Source: Mycobacterium sp. (GTDB lineage: Bacteria > Actinomycetota > Actinomycetes > Mycobacteriales > Mycobacteriaceae). From it: a stretch of DNA of 64,000 nucleotides. The notes below the pieces were generated by a model. It had not been told where the DNA came from and searched no databases. It saw only the letters and a list, made by a program, of their open reading frames with translations. Position 1 is the first letter of the stretch, and each line of letters opens with the position of its first letter. A program made the position numbers and the translations under genes. Of this stretch, positions 53,691-63,701 are shown one piece after another. The stretch is from positions 1-64,000 of the forward strand of contig JAGQTV010000039.1 in assembly GCA_020438845.1 (NCBI GenBank), in the 5' to 3' direction.

Positions 53691-54073
53691 CCGCCACCGC
53701 CGAAGCGGTCCAGATGGCTGAAGTCGCAGCCCGGGCCGCGGCGGCCAAACTGGCCCAAGACGTCGTCATCATCGACGTATCCCAACAACTGGTCATCACC
53801 GACTGCTTCGTGATCGCCTCGGCCGCCAACGAGCGGCAGGTCAACGCGATCGTCGACGAGGTTGAGGAGAAGATGCGCCAGGCCGGGTACAAGCCCGCCC
53901 GGCGGGAGGGAGCCCGAGAAGGACGCTGGGTGCTGCTGGATTACGTCGACATAGTCGTGCACATCCAGCACACCGACGAGCGCGATTTCTACGCCCTGGA
54001 CCGGCTGTGGCGCGACTGCCCGCAGATCGAGGTCGATCTCGAGGGCGTTCAGTTCGACGAGGAGCCGTTGTGA
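53687..54073 (+). CDS. rsfS: Ribosomal silencing factor RsfS
   Basis: 128 aa. Binds L14 on the free 50S subunit and blocks subunit joining under nutrient limitation. The conserved core contains [21 protein letters not shown] and [17 protein letters not shown] (abbreviated landmarks: the DCF and HxQ parts). GTG 53687 overlaps nadD (GTGA), and the stop overlaps gpgP (GTGA), so nadD-rsfS-gpgP-octT form one coupled operon. Confidence 0.94.
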   Translation: MTATAEAVQMAEVAARAAAAKLAQDVVIIDVSQQLVITDCFVIASAANERQVNAIVDEVEEKMRQAGYKPARREGAREGRWVLLDYVDIVVHIQHTDERDFYALDRLWRDCPQIEVDLEGVQFDEEPL

Positions 54074-54738
54074 GGGTGCGTCACCTGGTGCTGCTGCGGC
54101 ACGGGCAGACCGAGTTCAATGCCGGCAGTCGGATGCAGGGTCAACTCGACACCGACCTGAGCGACCTCGGCCGGGGGCAGGCGGTGGCCGCTGCCGAGGT
54201 CCTGGCCAAGCGGCAGCCGTTGGCCATCGTCTCCTCCGACCTGCGTCGGGCCTACGACACCGCGGTGACCCTGGCCGATTGCAGCGAAGTCGAGGTTCGG
54301 GTGGACAAGCGGTTGCGGGAAACCCACCTGGGGGATTGGCAAGGCTTGACCCACCAACAGGTCGATGCCATCGCGCCGGGAGCCAGGCAGATCTGGCGGG
54401 AGGACGCCACCTGCGCGCCGCACGGCGGGGAGAGCCGAATCGATGTCGCCGACCGCAGTGTTCCGTTGGTGGCCGAATTGGTCGCCGGTGAGGCGGGCTG
54501 GGGGGTTGATGATTGCGACCGGCCGGTGGTGCTGGTAGCTCACGGTGGACTGATCGCCGCGTTGAGCGCAGCACTTCTGGACCTTCCGGTGGACAACTGG
54601 CCGGTGCTAGGCGGAATGGGCAATGCGAGTTGGACGCAGCTGTCCGGTCACGGCCCCGCCGACGCCGACCCCGCTGACCTGCGCTGGCGGTTGGACGTCT
54701 GGAACGCCTCGGCCCAGGTCGCCAACGATGTGCTCTGA
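54070..54738 (+). CDS. gpgP: Glucosyl-3-phosphoglycerate phosphatase
   Basis: 222 aa histidine phosphatase of the phosphoglycerate-mutase superfamily. The phospho-acceptor motif [10 protein letters not shown] puts His at residue 11, as in Rv2419c. The second His is in [12 protein letters not shown]. It dephosphorylates glucosyl-3-phosphoglycerate to glucosylglycerate in methylglucose lipopolysaccharide synthesis. The pathway reading is supported by octT overlapping its 3' end by 11 nt. GTG 54070 overlaps rsfS. Confidence 0.9.
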   Translation: MRVRHLVLLRHGQTEFNAGSRMQGQLDTDLSDLGRGQAVAAAEVLAKRQPLAIVSSDLRRAYDTAVTLADCSEVEVRVDKRLRETHLGDWQGLTHQQVDAIAPGARQIWREDATCAPHGGESRIDVADRSVPLVAELVAGEAGWGVDDCDRPVVLVAHGGLIAALSAALLDLPVDNWPVLGGMGNASWTQLSGHGPADADPADLRWRLDVWNASAQVANDVL

Positions 54739-55474
54739 CGGCCTTCGACCGCGTCAGGCATTGCTCGTCTTCTGTGACTCGTTGTCCTATTACGGTCCAG
54801 AAGGTGGGCTGCCGGCTGACGATCCTAGAATTTGGCCCAATATCGTTGCAGAACAGCTAGATTGGGATCTGGAACTGATCGGACGGATCGGATGGACCTG
54901 TCGTGACGTCTGGTGGGCGGCCACCCAGGATCCCCGCGCCTGGGCGGCGTTGCCCCGCGCGGGTGCGGTGATCTTCGCGACCAGTGGCATGGATTCGCTG
55001 CCCTCGCCCATTCCCACCGCCGCACGGGAAGGTATCCGTTACATTCGTCCGCCGTGGCTCCGGCGCTGGGTGCGGGACTTTTACGGGTGGCTTCAGCCGC
55101 GTCTCTCGCCAGTGGCGCGTTCGGCACTGCCACCGCAACTGACGGTCGACTACCTTGAGATGACCCGTGGTGCAATCGATTTCAACCGACCCCAAATACC
55201 GATCGTCGCCTGCCTGCCTTCGGTGCACATCGCGCCGACCTACGGCCGGGCTCACCACGGTCGCCCCGGTACGGCCAACGCCATCACGGACTGGGCAGCC
55301 GAGCACCGTATTCCCCTGGTGGATCTCAAGGAAGGGGTCGCCGAGCACATTCTGGGCGGGCGCGGCAATCCCGACGGAATCCACTGGAACTTCGAGGCAC
55401 ACCGTGCGGTCGCCGAGCTAATGCTCAAAGCCCTTGCCGAAGATGGCATTTCACCCCGCGAATCCGGGTGCTGA
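54728..55474 (+). CDS. octT: Diglucosylglycerate octanoyltransferase, SGNH/GDSL fold
   Basis: 248 aa, like Rv2418c. An SGNH-hydrolase fold with nucleophile motif CDSLSYYG (Ser18) and the C-terminal DGIH pair (Asp216, His219). The M. tuberculosis-group enzyme transfers octanoyl to diglucosylglycerate, a primer of methylglucose lipopolysaccharide. ATG 54728 lies inside the end of gpgP. It is the fourth member of the nadD operon and is followed 3 bp later by degV. Confidence 0.85.
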   Translation: MCSDGLRPRQALLVFCDSLSYYGPEGGLPADDPRIWPNIVAEQLDWDLELIGRIGWTCRDVWWAATQDPRAWAALPRAGAVIFATSGMDSLPSPIPTAAREGIRYIRPPWLRRWVRDFYGWLQPRLSPVARSALPPQLTVDYLEMTRGAIDFNRPQIPIVACLPSVHIAPTYGRAHHGRPGTANAITDWAAEHRIPLVDLKEGVAEHILGGRGNPDGIHWNFEAHRAVAELMLKALAEDGISPRESGC

Positions 55475-55477
55475 TCC

Positions 55478-56332
55478 ATGACGGTCGTCGTGGTGACCGA
55501 CTCCTCGGTTCGGCTTCCGGGCGACCTCTGCCTCCGGATGGGCATCCGGATCGTTCCACTGCACATCCTGCTCGACGGACGTGACCTGCGCGATGGCATG
55601 GACCCGATTCCACCCGAGATTTATCAGCGTCAGGTGACAACGTCAGGGGCCAACCCTGAGGAACTGGCTATGGTCTACCGTGCTGCGCTGGCCGACAGCG
55701 CAGGAGATGGTGTTCTGGCCGTGCATATCTCGGCAGGCTTGTCCAGCACCATGGCCTCCGCGCGGAACGTCGCCAGCGGCTTCAACGGCGCGGTCCGAGT
55801 GGTGGACTCCCGGTGTGCGGGCATGGGCACCGGGTTCGTCGCTCTGGCTGCCGCCCATGCGGCGCGCAAGGGACATGATCTGGATTCCGTTGAGGTCCAA
55901 GCAGAGTCGACTGTTGACCGGGTGCATGCATTCGTCGTCGTGCAACGACTGGAGAACTTGCGCCGCAGCGGCCGGATTGGGGCCGCAGCGTCCTGGCTGG
56001 GCACCGCGCTCTCGGTCAAGCCGCTACTACGAATGGAAGACGGACAGCTGGTTCTCGCCCAGAGGGTGCGTACCACCACCAAGGCGACCGTCGCCATGGT
56101 CGAGCAGGTGCTGGATGTGGTAGGGGAGTGCCGAGCCAAACTGGCCGTTCAGCACGTCGATAACCTCTCCGGGGCAACCGATCTGGCAGCCACGCTGGCC
56201 AGCGCTCTGCCGGGCTGCGGTTCCCCGATGATCGTCGATTTCAGCCCGGTGATCGGTGTGCATCTGGGCCCGGGTGCGATCGGTGTGGTGGTGTGCCTGG
56301 AGGAAATCGTCGGCCCGAACGGCGATCGGTGA
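55478..56332 (+). CDS. DegV-family fatty-acid-binding protein
   Basis: 284 aa. DegV fold with VTDSSVRLP at the start, the TSGANPEE segment that binds the fatty-acid carboxylate, and ISAGLSSTMASARN in the second half of the domain. Such proteins deliver fatty acids to kinases for phospholipid synthesis in Firmicutes; the role in mycobacteria is not settled. Next to octT, a lipid link is plausible. In M. tuberculosis eis follows; here it is missing and 109 bp lead to comEA. Confidence 0.88.
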   Translation: MTVVVVTDSSVRLPGDLCLRMGIRIVPLHILLDGRDLRDGMDPIPPEIYQRQVTTSGANPEELAMVYRAALADSAGDGVLAVHISAGLSSTMASARNVASGFNGAVRVVDSRCAGMGTGFVALAAAHAARKGHDLDSVEVQAESTVDRVHAFVVVQRLENLRRSGRIGAAASWLGTALSVKPLLRMEDGQLVLAQRVRTTTKATVAMVEQVLDVVGECRAKLAVQHVDNLSGATDLAATLASALPGCGSPMIVDFSPVIGVHLGPGAIGVVVCLEEIVGPNGDR

Positions 56333-56441
56333 CTTCCGTGATCCGCTTCCTCTGATCCACACCCTGGGCTTCATCCACAGGCTGCAGGGCTACTGACTTC
56401 TGCGGTCCCCTGCCGTCCGACAACCGATCTACGTTCTGTCC

Positions 56442-57287
56442 ATGCCAACCGAGCAGCCGCTGAGAGCCCTGCACCGCCTGCGGGTGAATCCCGAATCCGA
56501 CGCCGACGGCCGCACTCAGGACGTCGACGACGGCGAGATCCCGGTACCCAGCTGGGTTCCGGACGGGCGGCCGTCACGAGGCTCGGATTGGTGGGCCGCG
56601 ATCCGGGCGGATCCAGGACGGGCCGGGGGCATCGCACTTGGGGCAGTGGCTGTGTTGGCCGTGCTGGTCACCGTATTCACTCTTCTGCGCAGTCAGCCGG
56701 CCGCGGTAGCCTCGGCGAAGTTACCGCCGGTGGAGATGGCTTCCTCCGCGTCCTCCTCTGCCGCCGCCCCGCCCTCCTCGTCGGCTCCGCACTCCAGTTT
56801 GGTCCCGAGCAGCCAGCCCGAGCGTCCGGTCGTGGTGAGTGTCGTCGGCCTTGTGCATCAGCCCGGCCTGGTCACCCTCGCCCCGGAGTCACGCATCGCT
56901 GATGCGGTGACGGCCGCGGGCGGACCGCTCTCCGGCGCCGACACCTTGGGGCTGAATCTGGCACGTCACGTCACCGACGGTGAGCAGGTCGTCGTCGGTA
57001 TCGCGATGCCGGCCGGAAAGCCGCCGGTGCTGGGGAGTTCGGCCGGTGCCGGACCGGCTGCCCCAGCACCGGCAACCACCGGCACCAAACCCGCCGGTCC
57101 CGTCGACCTCAACACCGCCACCGTCGAACAACTCGACGCACTGCCAGGTCTCGGCCCGGTGCGGGCCGCCGCGATAGTCGCCTGGCGGACCAACAACGGC
57201 AAGTTCACCAGCGTCGACCAACTGGGCGAGGTCGACGGGATCGGCCCGGCACGGCTGGAGAAGCTGCGGCCGTTGGTGCGGGTCTGA
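56442..57287 (+). CDS. comEA: ComEA-like DNA-binding membrane protein
   Basis: 281 aa. A cytoplasmic N-terminus of about 60 residues is followed by one membrane helix (about 66-88), a Ser/Ala/Pro-rich spacer, an SLBB-type domain (VVVSVVGLVHQPGLVTL) and a C-terminal pair of helix-hairpin-helix motifs (LDALPGLGPVRAAAIV, VDGIGPARLEKL) that bind double-stranded DNA without sequence preference. Together with comEC (4 bp downstream) it resembles a DNA-uptake module, though natural competence is not established for most mycobacteria. ATG 56442. Confidence 0.9.
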   Translation: MPTEQPLRALHRLRVNPESDADGRTQDVDDGEIPVPSWVPDGRPSRGSDWWAAIRADPGRAGGIALGAVAVLAVLVTVFTLLRSQPAAVASAKLPPVEMASSASSSAAAPPSSSAPHSSLVPSSQPERPVVVSVVGLVHQPGLVTLAPESRIADAVTAAGGPLSGADTLGLNLARHVTDGEQVVVGIAMPAGKPPVLGSSAGAGPAAPAPATTGTKPAGPVDLNTATVEQLDALPGLGPVRAAAIVAWRTNNGKFTSVDQLGEVDGIGPARLEKLRPLVRV

Positions 57288-57290
57288 GCC

Positions 57291-58805
57291 GTGCCCGCCG
57301 CTTTGGACCTCCGGCTGGTTCCCTCCGCGCTGGCCGCGTGGGCGGCGACTGCTGCGGCAATCACCTGGTGCTTAGGGCCGATGATCGCGAGCGGATGTGC
57401 CGTCCTTGCAGCGGGTTGGGCGCTGGCAGGGTGGCGCCTAGGCGGGCGGTACCCGATGTTGCTCGCCTTCCACGCCGGGGTGGTCGGTGCCGCCGTTGTG
57501 GGTGCCGGCTTCGGCCTCGCCGCCGGGCTACGAAGCGATGCCACCCTTCACCATCCGTTGAGCCAACGGTTCGGTGACACCGCCTGGATGACGGCCGCGG
57601 CGGATGAGAGCCCCCACTCCGTGGGCGGCGGCCGGCTGATGTTCCGGGCTCGACTCCTGCGCTTTGAGGACAGGGAGATGGCTTGTTCGGTCACAGTGTT
57701 CGCCGCAGCCCGGGACTTCTCCGAATTGACAGCCGGCCAGCCCGTCCGGTTCCGGGCTCGCATCTCCGGGCCGAAGCGCCGTGACCTGACCGTCGCAGTC
57801 CTGACCGTTACCGGTCGCCCGGAATTCGGCCAGGCCGGCCTGATTCAACGCACGGCTCAGTCGCTGAGGAAGGGATTCAGCGCGTTGGCCCGCGAAGTAC
57901 TGCCCGCCGGCCAGGCAGCGATCCTGCCGGGCCTGGTGCTGGGAGACACAGCGATGGTCGACGCGGCGACCACCGCTGAGTTCCGCACCGCCGGCCTGAC
58001 GCACCTTACTGCGGTGTCGGGTGCCAACGTCACGATTGTCTGCGGTGTGGTTCTGCTCTGTGCAGGGCTGATCGGGCCCCGCACCGCGGTGGTGCTGGCT
58101 GGGCTGGCGCTGGCGATGTTCGTCGTCGTGGTGCAACCCGGTGCCAGCGTCCTGCGCGCCGCGGTGATGGGGTCCATCACATTGCTTGCTGTGCTCACCT
58201 CCCGGCGGCATCAGACCATCCCCGCGCTGGCGGCCACCGTTCTCGCGGTGCTGCTTTGGGCTCCGCAGCTGGCGGTCGACGTCGGGTTTGCTCTGTCCGT
58301 ATCGGCCACCGCGGCGCTGGTGCTGGTGGCACCGGTGTGGTCGGGCAAGCTCGTCGCGCGCGGATGGCCCAAGGTGCTTGCCGATGCGGTGTGCGTGGCT
58401 CTGGCTGCGCACGTGGTGACCGCCCCGCTCATCGCTGCGATCTCCGGCCGTCTGAGTTTGGTTTCCGTACTGGCCAACGTTGTCGTCGCGGTGGTCATCC
58501 CGCCGATCACCGTGCTCGGAACGGCGGCTGCCGCGCTGTCAGCAGTGTGGCCGGGGGCCGCCGGACTGCTGATCCGGTTCACCGGACCGGAGTTGTGGTG
58601 GCTGCTGAGCGTTGGCCATACCGCCGCCGAAGTGCCCGGCGCCTCGGTGCCGGTTCCAACGGGCTGGGCCGGGTTGGCCTGTGTTGGCGCGTTGACCATC
58701 ACTGGGGTTCTGCTGTGGTCTCGATTGTGGTTCAGGAGACTGTGCGCGCTGCTCGCACTCTGTGTGCTGGCATGGTCGGTGTCCGGTCTGGTCGGCCCGG
58801 CGTGA
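57291..58805 (+). CDS. comEC: ComEC/Rec2-family DNA-uptake channel protein, without metallo-beta-lactamase domain
   Basis: 504 aa with about ten hydrophobic segments. The competence domain is recognisable by [28 protein letters not shown] and [17 protein letters not shown]. The C-terminal metallo-beta-lactamase nuclease domain of Bacillus ComEC is absent, as in Rv2414c (514 aa). It would move single-stranded DNA across the membrane if active. GTG 57291 follows comEA by 3 bp; holA starts 13 bp after the stop. Confidence 0.9.
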   Translation: MPAALDLRLVPSALAAWAATAAAITWCLGPMIASGCAVLAAGWALAGWRLGGRYPMLLAFHAGVVGAAVVGAGFGLAAGLRSDATLHHPLSQRFGDTAWMTAAADESPHSVGGGRLMFRARLLRFEDREMACSVTVFAAARDFSELTAGQPVRFRARISGPKRRDLTVAVLTVTGRPEFGQAGLIQRTAQSLRKGFSALAREVLPAGQAAILPGLVLGDTAMVDAATTAEFRTAGLTHLTAVSGANVTIVCGVVLLCAGLIGPRTAVVLAGLALAMFVVVVQPGASVLRAAVMGSITLLAVLTSRRHQTIPALAATVLAVLLWAPQLAVDVGFALSVSATAALVLVAPVWSGKLVARGWPKVLADAVCVALAAHVVTAPLIAAISGRLSLVSVLANVVVAVVIPPITVLGTAAAALSAVWPGAAGLLIRFTGPELWWLLSVGHTAAEVPGASVPVPTGWAGLACVGALTITGVLLWSRLWFRRLCALLALCVLAWSVSGLVGPA

Positions 58806-58818
58806 CACCATCGCATGT

Positions 58819-59781
58819 GTGAGTACCAAACCCGGCTTGCACTTGGTCCTCGGCGAGGAGGAACTGCTCATCGACCGGGCCGTCAGCTCCGTCGTGCGGG
58901 CTGCCCGAACTTCGGCCGGTTCGGAGGATGTTCCGGTCAACCGACTCCGGGCGGGCGAAGTGTCGACCAACGAACTCGCCGAGTTGCTCAGCCCGTCTCT
59001 GTTCGCCGACGAACGGGTCGTCGTCCTGGAATCCGCGGCCGAGGCCGGGAAAGACGCTGTGGCGTTGATCGCCGCGGCTGCCGCTGACCTGCCGCTGGGA
59101 ACCGTGCTGGTGGTGGTGCATTCCGGAGGGGGCAGGGCCAAGGCACTGGCGACCCAGCTACGCGACCTGGGAGCGCAGACCCACGAGTGCGCCAAGATCA
59201 CCAAGGCAGCAGAGCGGGCGACCTTCGTCCGCGCCGAATTCCGCGCTCTGAGGGTCAAGGTCGACGATGACACCGTGGCCGCATTGCTTGACGCGGTCGG
59301 CTCCGACATCCGGGAGCTCGCCTCGGCCTGTTCGCAGCTGGTGGCCGACACGGGCGGCCAGGTCGACGAAGCGGCGGTTAGGCGTTACCACAGCGGCCGC
59401 GCCGAGGTCAGTGGCTTCGACATCGCCGACAAGGCGGTGCTGGGCGATGTCGCGGGTTCGGCCGAAGCGCTTCGCTGGGCGATGGCACGCGGGGTACCCC
59501 ACGTCCTGGTGGCCGACGCGCTCGCCGAAGCGGTGCACACGATCGCCCGGGTGGGGCCTCTGTCAGGTGATCCGTATCGGCTGGCCGGCGAGCTGGGTAT
59601 GCCGCCCTGGCGGGTTCAGAAGGCGCAGAAGCAATCGCGCCGCTGGTCAGGGGAGAAGGTCGCCACCGCCATCCGGCTGGTGGCGGCACTCAATGGCGAC
59701 GTCAAAGGCGCGGCAGCCGACGCCGACTATGTCTTGGAGAACACGGTCCGCAAGGTTGCGGAGTTGGTGGCCGGCCGCTGA
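58819..59781 (+). CDS. holA: DNA polymerase III delta subunit
   Basis: 320 aa. The clamp-loader wrench subunit that opens the beta sliding clamp. [16 protein letters not shown] at the start, [15 protein letters not shown] in the first domain, and [14 protein letters not shown] plus [17 protein letters not shown] in the C-terminal collar domain match Rv2413c. It lacks a P-loop, as expected for delta. GTG 58819 precedes the first conserved strand by six residues. Converges on rpsT with 10 bp between stops. Confidence 0.93.
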   Translation: MSTKPGLHLVLGEEELLIDRAVSSVVRAARTSAGSEDVPVNRLRAGEVSTNELAELLSPSLFADERVVVLESAAEAGKDAVALIAAAAADLPLGTVLVVVHSGGGRAKALATQLRDLGAQTHECAKITKAAERATFVRAEFRALRVKVDDDTVAALLDAVGSDIRELASACSQLVADTGGQVDEAAVRRYHSGRAEVSGFDIADKAVLGDVAGSAEALRWAMARGVPHVLVADALAEAVHTIARVGPLSGDPYRLAGELGMPPWRVQKAQKQSRRWSGEKVATAIRLVAALNGDVKGAAADADYVLENTVRKVAELVAGR

Positions 59782-59791
59782 TCCGCGGCGA

Positions 59792-60052
59792 TCAGATCTT
59801 CTTGAACGCCTGTGCCAGCGCCGACTTCTTATTCGCGGCCTGGTTCTTGTGGATCACGCCTTTGGTGGCGGCTTTGTCCAGCTTGCGGCTCGTCGAGGCC
59901 AGCAAGTCCGCCGCCTTGTCCTTGTCGCCCTCGCTGGCAGCGGCGCGGAACGAGCGGATCGCAGTGTGCAGCGACGACTTCATCGACTTGTTACGCAGCC
60001 TGCGGCGCTCGTTGGTGAGGTTGCGCTTCTTCTGCGACTTGATGTTGGCCAC
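59792..60052 (-). CDS. rpsT: 30S ribosomal protein S20
   Basis: 86 aa, complete and very basic: [21 protein letters not shown] at the start (key features: MANIKSQ and RRRLRN), the helical core with [11 protein letters not shown] and the C-terminal [11 protein letters not shown]. Binds 16S rRNA early in 30S assembly. ATG 60052 with GGAACGAG upstream on the minus strand. Divergent from the ATP-grasp gene, with 152 bp between that must hold both promoters. Confidence 0.97.
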   Translation of the reverse strand: MANIKSQKKRNLTNERRRLRNKSMKSSLHTAIRSFRAAASEGDKDKAADLLASTSRKLDKAATKGVIHKNQAANKKSALAQAFKKI

Positions 60053-60204
60053 GCGTGCTCGTTCCTTCGGGTGAAAGCTTATCTTGGTCAGCCGGGGCCA
60101 ATTGCCCTCGCGGCGCTACCCGACGATACCAGCTTGGGTATTGCATGCCCAAAATGAAGCGGGTCAGCCTGCGGAAACGGCAGTTCTGATGCAGCATGTG
60201 AAAG

Positions 60205-61875
60205 GTGACCTCGAGTACCAGGCGGAGCAGCACGCGAACCACGCCACGACCGCAGGCCAAAACCAGCACCGATGACGATGACTCCGACATCTTTGTGGGC
60301 TACCGCGACCTCGGCCCGTACTCGGCCGCGTTCGACGAGATGTTCGATCGGCGGCGCCGGGTGCGGACCCCTTACAAAGGGATCAACACCGAACTCGCGC
60401 CAACGGACTCCGACGAGCTTGAGGCCCGTGCCGACGCGCTCGGGCGGGCGTTCGTCGACCAGGGCATAACGTTCTCGCTCAGCGGCGAGGAAGAGCGGCC
60501 TTTCCCACTCGATCTGGTGCCGCGGGTAATCGCCGCCGCCGAGTGGGCCAAGCTCGAGGCCGGAATCACCCAACGGGTGATCGCGCTGGAACGGTTTCTC
60601 GACGACATCTACGGTGACCAGGAAATTCTGCGCGATGGCGTGCTCCCGCGCCGGCTGGTGACTTCCTGCGAGCACTTCCACCGGGAGGCCGCCGGCATCA
60701 GCCCTCCCAACGGAGTCCGCATCCACGTCGCCGGCATCGACATCATCCGCGACGGTCAGGGCGTCTTCCGGGTCCTGGAGGACAACCTGCGCTCACCATC
60801 AGGGGTGTCCTACGTCATGGAGAACCGCCGGGCCATGACCCGGGTGTTCCCCAACCTGTTCGCCACCCACCGCGTTCGGGCCGTCGACGACTACCCGTCG
60901 CACCTGCTGCGCGCATTACGCAACGCGGCGGCGACCAACGAGGCCGATCCCACCGTCGTGGTGCTGACGCCCGGGCCCTTCAACTCCGCCTACTTCGAGC
61001 ATTCGCTGCTGGCCCGGCAGATGGGTGTGGAACTGGTCGAGGGACCAGACCTGTTCTGCCGCGACAACGCCGTCTACATGCGGACCACCGCGGGCGAGCG
61101 CCAGGTCGACGTGATCTACCGCCGCATCGACGACGTCTTCCTCGACCCCATGCAGTTCCGGCCCGACTCAGTGCTTGGGGTGGCCGGCGTACTCAACGCG
61201 GCGCGCGCCGGGAACGTGGTGATCTCCAGTGCGGTCGGCAACGGGGTCGGCGATGACAAACTCGTCTACACCTACGTTCCGACCATGATCGACTACTACC
61301 TCGGGGAGAAGCCGCTACTGGCCAACGTCGACACGCTGCGCTGCTGGCTCGATGAAGAGCGCGAGGAGGTTCTCGACCGCATCGAGGAACTGGTGATCAA
61401 ACCCGTGGAGGGCTCCGGCGGCTACGGCATCGTCTTCGGCCCCCATGCCTCGGAGAAGGAAATTGCTGCGGTGCGCCGCAAGGTGCAGGCCGACCCGCGG
61501 TCCTGGATCGCCCAGCCGGTGATGCAACTCTCCACCGTTCCGACCAAGATCGGGGACACCCTGGCACCGCGGCACGTTGACCTGCGCCCGTTCGCTGTCA
61601 ACGACGGCGAAAAGGTCTGGGTGTTACCGGGCGGACTCACCCGAGTGGCCCTGGTCGAGGGATCGCTGGTGGTCAACTCGAGCCAAGGTGGCGGATCCAA
61701 GGACACCTGGGTGCTTGCCTCCCGAACCTCGTCGGCAGTCCAGGAACTGGCCGCCGCCAAGGTAGTACGTAAGTTGCCGCCTGCTGCCATCGGCGCCGCC
61801 GACATGCATCCGCTGCACCAACAGTCCGGCCAACAGCAGCAACAACAACAGCAACAGCAGAGCGGAGACCAGTAA
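60205..61875 (+). CDS. Circularly permuted ATP-grasp protein (DUF404/DUF407, Rv2411c-like)
   Basis: 556 aa. Family landmarks are DEMFDRRRRVRTPYKGI, VRIHVAGIDIIRDG, VLEDNLRSPSGVSYVMENR, VIKPVEGSGGYGIVFG and LRPFAVNDGEKVWVLPGGLTR (shown as key segments). This fold is predicted to form peptide or amide bonds. It overlaps the alpha-E gene by 1 nt (TAATG), which in turn overlaps the transglutaminase gene. The first 30 residues are Ser/Thr/Arg-rich, then an Asp run. The last 20 residues are nearly all Gln, encoded by a CAG/CAA run at about 61833-61860. GTG 60205 is the best start I can see, though its Shine-Dalgarno is poorly spaced. Confidence 0.85.
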   Translation: MTSSTRRSSTRTTPRPQAKTSTDDDDSDIFVGYRDLGPYSAAFDEMFDRRRRVRTPYKGINTELAPTDSDELEARADALGRAFVDQGITFSLSGEEERPFPLDLVPRVIAAAEWAKLEAGITQRVIALERFLDDIYGDQEILRDGVLPRRLVTSCEHFHREAAGISPPNGVRIHVAGIDIIRDGQGVFRVLEDNLRSPSGVSYVMENRRAMTRVFPNLFATHRVRAVDDYPSHLLRALRNAAATNEADPTVVVLTPGPFNSAYFEHSLLARQMGVELVEGPDLFCRDNAVYMRTTAGERQVDVIYRRIDDVFLDPMQFRPDSVLGVAGVLNAARAGNVVISSAVGNGVGDDKLVYTYVPTMIDYYLGEKPLLANVDTLRCWLDEEREEVLDRIEELVIKPVEGSGGYGIVFGPHASEKEIAAVRRKVQADPRSWIAQPVMQLSTVPTKIGDTLAPRHVDLRPFAVNDGEKVWVLPGGLTRVALVEGSLVVNSSQGGGSKDTWVLASRTSSAVQELAAAKVVRKLPPAAIGAADMHPLHQQSGQQQQQQQQQQSGDQ

Positions 61876-62858
61876 TGTTGGCGCGCAACGCCGAAGTGTT
61901 GTTCTGGATCGGCCGCTACGTCGAACGCGCCGATGACACCGCCCGCATCCTCGACGTCGCCGTGCATCAACTGCTCGAGGACTCCACCGTCGACCCCGAC
62001 GAGGATTCGCGAGTCCTGTTGCGGGTATTGGGTATCGAGCCACCGGAGACCAAGCTGGACATGTGGTCGCTGACCGATATCGTCGCGTTCCAGCGGGGGC
62101 TGCCGGCCGGTTGTTCGATCGTCGACGCCATCACCGCCGCGCGGGAGAACGCGCGTTCGGCCCGCGAGGTCATCTCCAGTGACATGTGGGAATGCCTCAA
62201 CACCACCTACAACAGGCTTGGCGAGCGTGAGCGTGCCGCCCGACGGCTCGGTCCGCACGAGTTCCTCAGTTTCATCGAGGGCCGTGCCGCCATGTTCGCC
62301 GGCCTGACGGACTCAACGCTGTCCCGCGACGACGGCTACCGCTTCCTGATGCTGGGCCGGGCGATCGAACGGGTCGACATGACGGTGCGTCTGCTGCTGG
62401 CGCGAGTGGGCGATAGGGCCTCGTCGCCGGCGTGGGTCAGTGTCCTGCGGGCCGCCGGAGCCCACGACACCTACCTGCGCACTCACCGCGGGGTGCTCGA
62501 CGCCAACCGGGTTGTCGAGTTCATGTTGCTGGACCGGATGTTCCCTCGGTCGGCGTTCTACTCGCTCAGGTTGGCCGAGCACAGTCTGGACCAACTGATG
62601 CAGGGCTCTGCCGAGCGTGACGGCCCCGGCGCCGAGGCGCGCCGACTGCTCGGCACCGCCCGCAGCGGACTCGAGTTCGTCCGTCCGGGCGAGGTCCTCG
62701 ATGATCTCGAGGGCCGGCTCGCGTCGTTGAAGGTCACCTGCCATGAGGTTGGAGAGGCATTGGCAATGCAGTATTTTCGGCCCATTTTGTGGGTGTCCTG
62801 GACCGATGCGGGCGTTGAGTTGGCCCCCAAAGCGAGGATTGAGGAGGGCCGGATCTGA
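61875..62858 (+). CDS. Alpha-E domain protein (DUF403, Rv2410c-like)
   Basis: 327 aa, all-helical. Starts MLARNAEVLFWIGRYVERADDTARIL (the WIGRYVERA segment is the family hallmark). Also contains GRAIERVDMTVRLLL, SVLRAAGAHDTYLRTH and a C-terminal QYFRPILWVSW. No catalytic residues are known for the family. It is found almost always between a permuted ATP-grasp gene and a transglutaminase-like gene, as here, with 1-nt overlaps on both sides. Confidence 0.87.
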   Translation: MLARNAEVLFWIGRYVERADDTARILDVAVHQLLEDSTVDPDEDSRVLLRVLGIEPPETKLDMWSLTDIVAFQRGLPAGCSIVDAITAARENARSAREVISSDMWECLNTTYNRLGERERAARRLGPHEFLSFIEGRAAMFAGLTDSTLSRDDGYRFLMLGRAIERVDMTVRLLLARVGDRASSPAWVSVLRAAGAHDTYLRTHRGVLDANRVVEFMLLDRMFPRSAFYSLRLAEHSLDQLMQGSAERDGPGAEARRLLGTARSGLEFVRPGEVLDDLEGRLASLKVTCHEVGEALAMQYFRPILWVSWTDAGVELAPKARIEEGRI

Positions 62859-63697
62859 TGTGGCGGATGCGTGTGGTGCACACGACCGGTTATCGTTACA
62901 AAAGCCCGGCGGCTGCGTCCTACAACGAGGCCCGGCTGACGCCACGGTCGGATTCCCGGCAGAACGTGATCGTCAACCGAGTCGAAACTACGCCCGCGAC
63001 AAGGTCGTACCGCTACGTCGACTACTGGAGGACAGCGGTCACGGCGTTCGACCTGCATGCGCCGCACCTCGAATTGGAGGTTACGTCGTCCTCCGTGGTC
63101 GAAACCGAAAGGGCCGAATCCCCAGCTGCCAATGCGAATTGGGACGATCTGGAGTCCGAGGCGATCGCGGACCGGTACGACGAAGTGCTCGCCCCGACGC
63201 CCTACACGCCGAGCAGCAAGCGAATCGACCGGGTGGGCCGTCACCTCGCCAAAGGTCGCGAACCGCATGAGGCCGTCCTGGGCGCGGTCGACTGGGTGCG
63301 CGACCAACTTCAGTACGTGCCGGGCACCACTGGCGTGCACACCTCGGGCTTGGACGCACTCGCAGAGGGTAAGGGGGTCTGTCAGGACTTCGCGCATCTG
63401 TCGCTGATTCTGCTGCGGTCCATGGGGATTCCCGCCCGCTACGTGTCTGGCTATCTGCATCCCAAGGCGAACGCCAGGATCGGTGAAGTGGTCCAGGGGG
63501 AGAGTCATGCCTGGATCCAGGCATGGACCGGCAGTTGGTGGAATTATGACCCCACCAACGACACCGAGATCAATGAGCAATACATCAGTGTGGGCAGCGG
63601 GCGCTGCTACGCGGACGTGACACCACTGAAGGGCATCTATCTGGGTCAGGGCTCCAGCCAGTTGGGTGTCACCGTCGAGATGACAAGGCTCGCTTAG
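62858..63697 (+). CDS. Transglutaminase-like cysteine peptidase family protein (Rv2409c-like)
   Basis: 279 aa. An N-terminal beta domain (MRVVHTTGYRYKSPA) precedes a papain-like transglutaminase core with Cys175 (GKGVCQDFAHL), His217 (GESHAWIQ) and Asp231 (NYDPTND), so the triad is complete. No signal peptide, so it acts in the cytosol. Members of this cluster are predicted to cleave or transfer the peptides that the ATP-grasp partner ligates. Start ATG 62858 overlaps the alpha-E stop. It meets the convergent metallo-hydrolase gene with 4 bp between stops. Confidence 0.9.
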   Translation: MWRMRVVHTTGYRYKSPAAASYNEARLTPRSDSRQNVIVNRVETTPATRSYRYVDYWRTAVTAFDLHAPHLELEVTSSSVVETERAESPAANANWDDLESEAIADRYDEVLAPTPYTPSSKRIDRVGRHLAKGREPHEAVLGAVDWVRDQLQYVPGTTGVHTSGLDALAEGKGVCQDFAHLSLILLRSMGIPARYVSGYLHPKANARIGEVVQGESHAWIQAWTGSWWNYDPTNDTEINEQYISVGSGRCYADVTPLKGIYLGQGSSQLGVTVEMTRLA

Positions 63698-63701
63698 CCT
63701 T

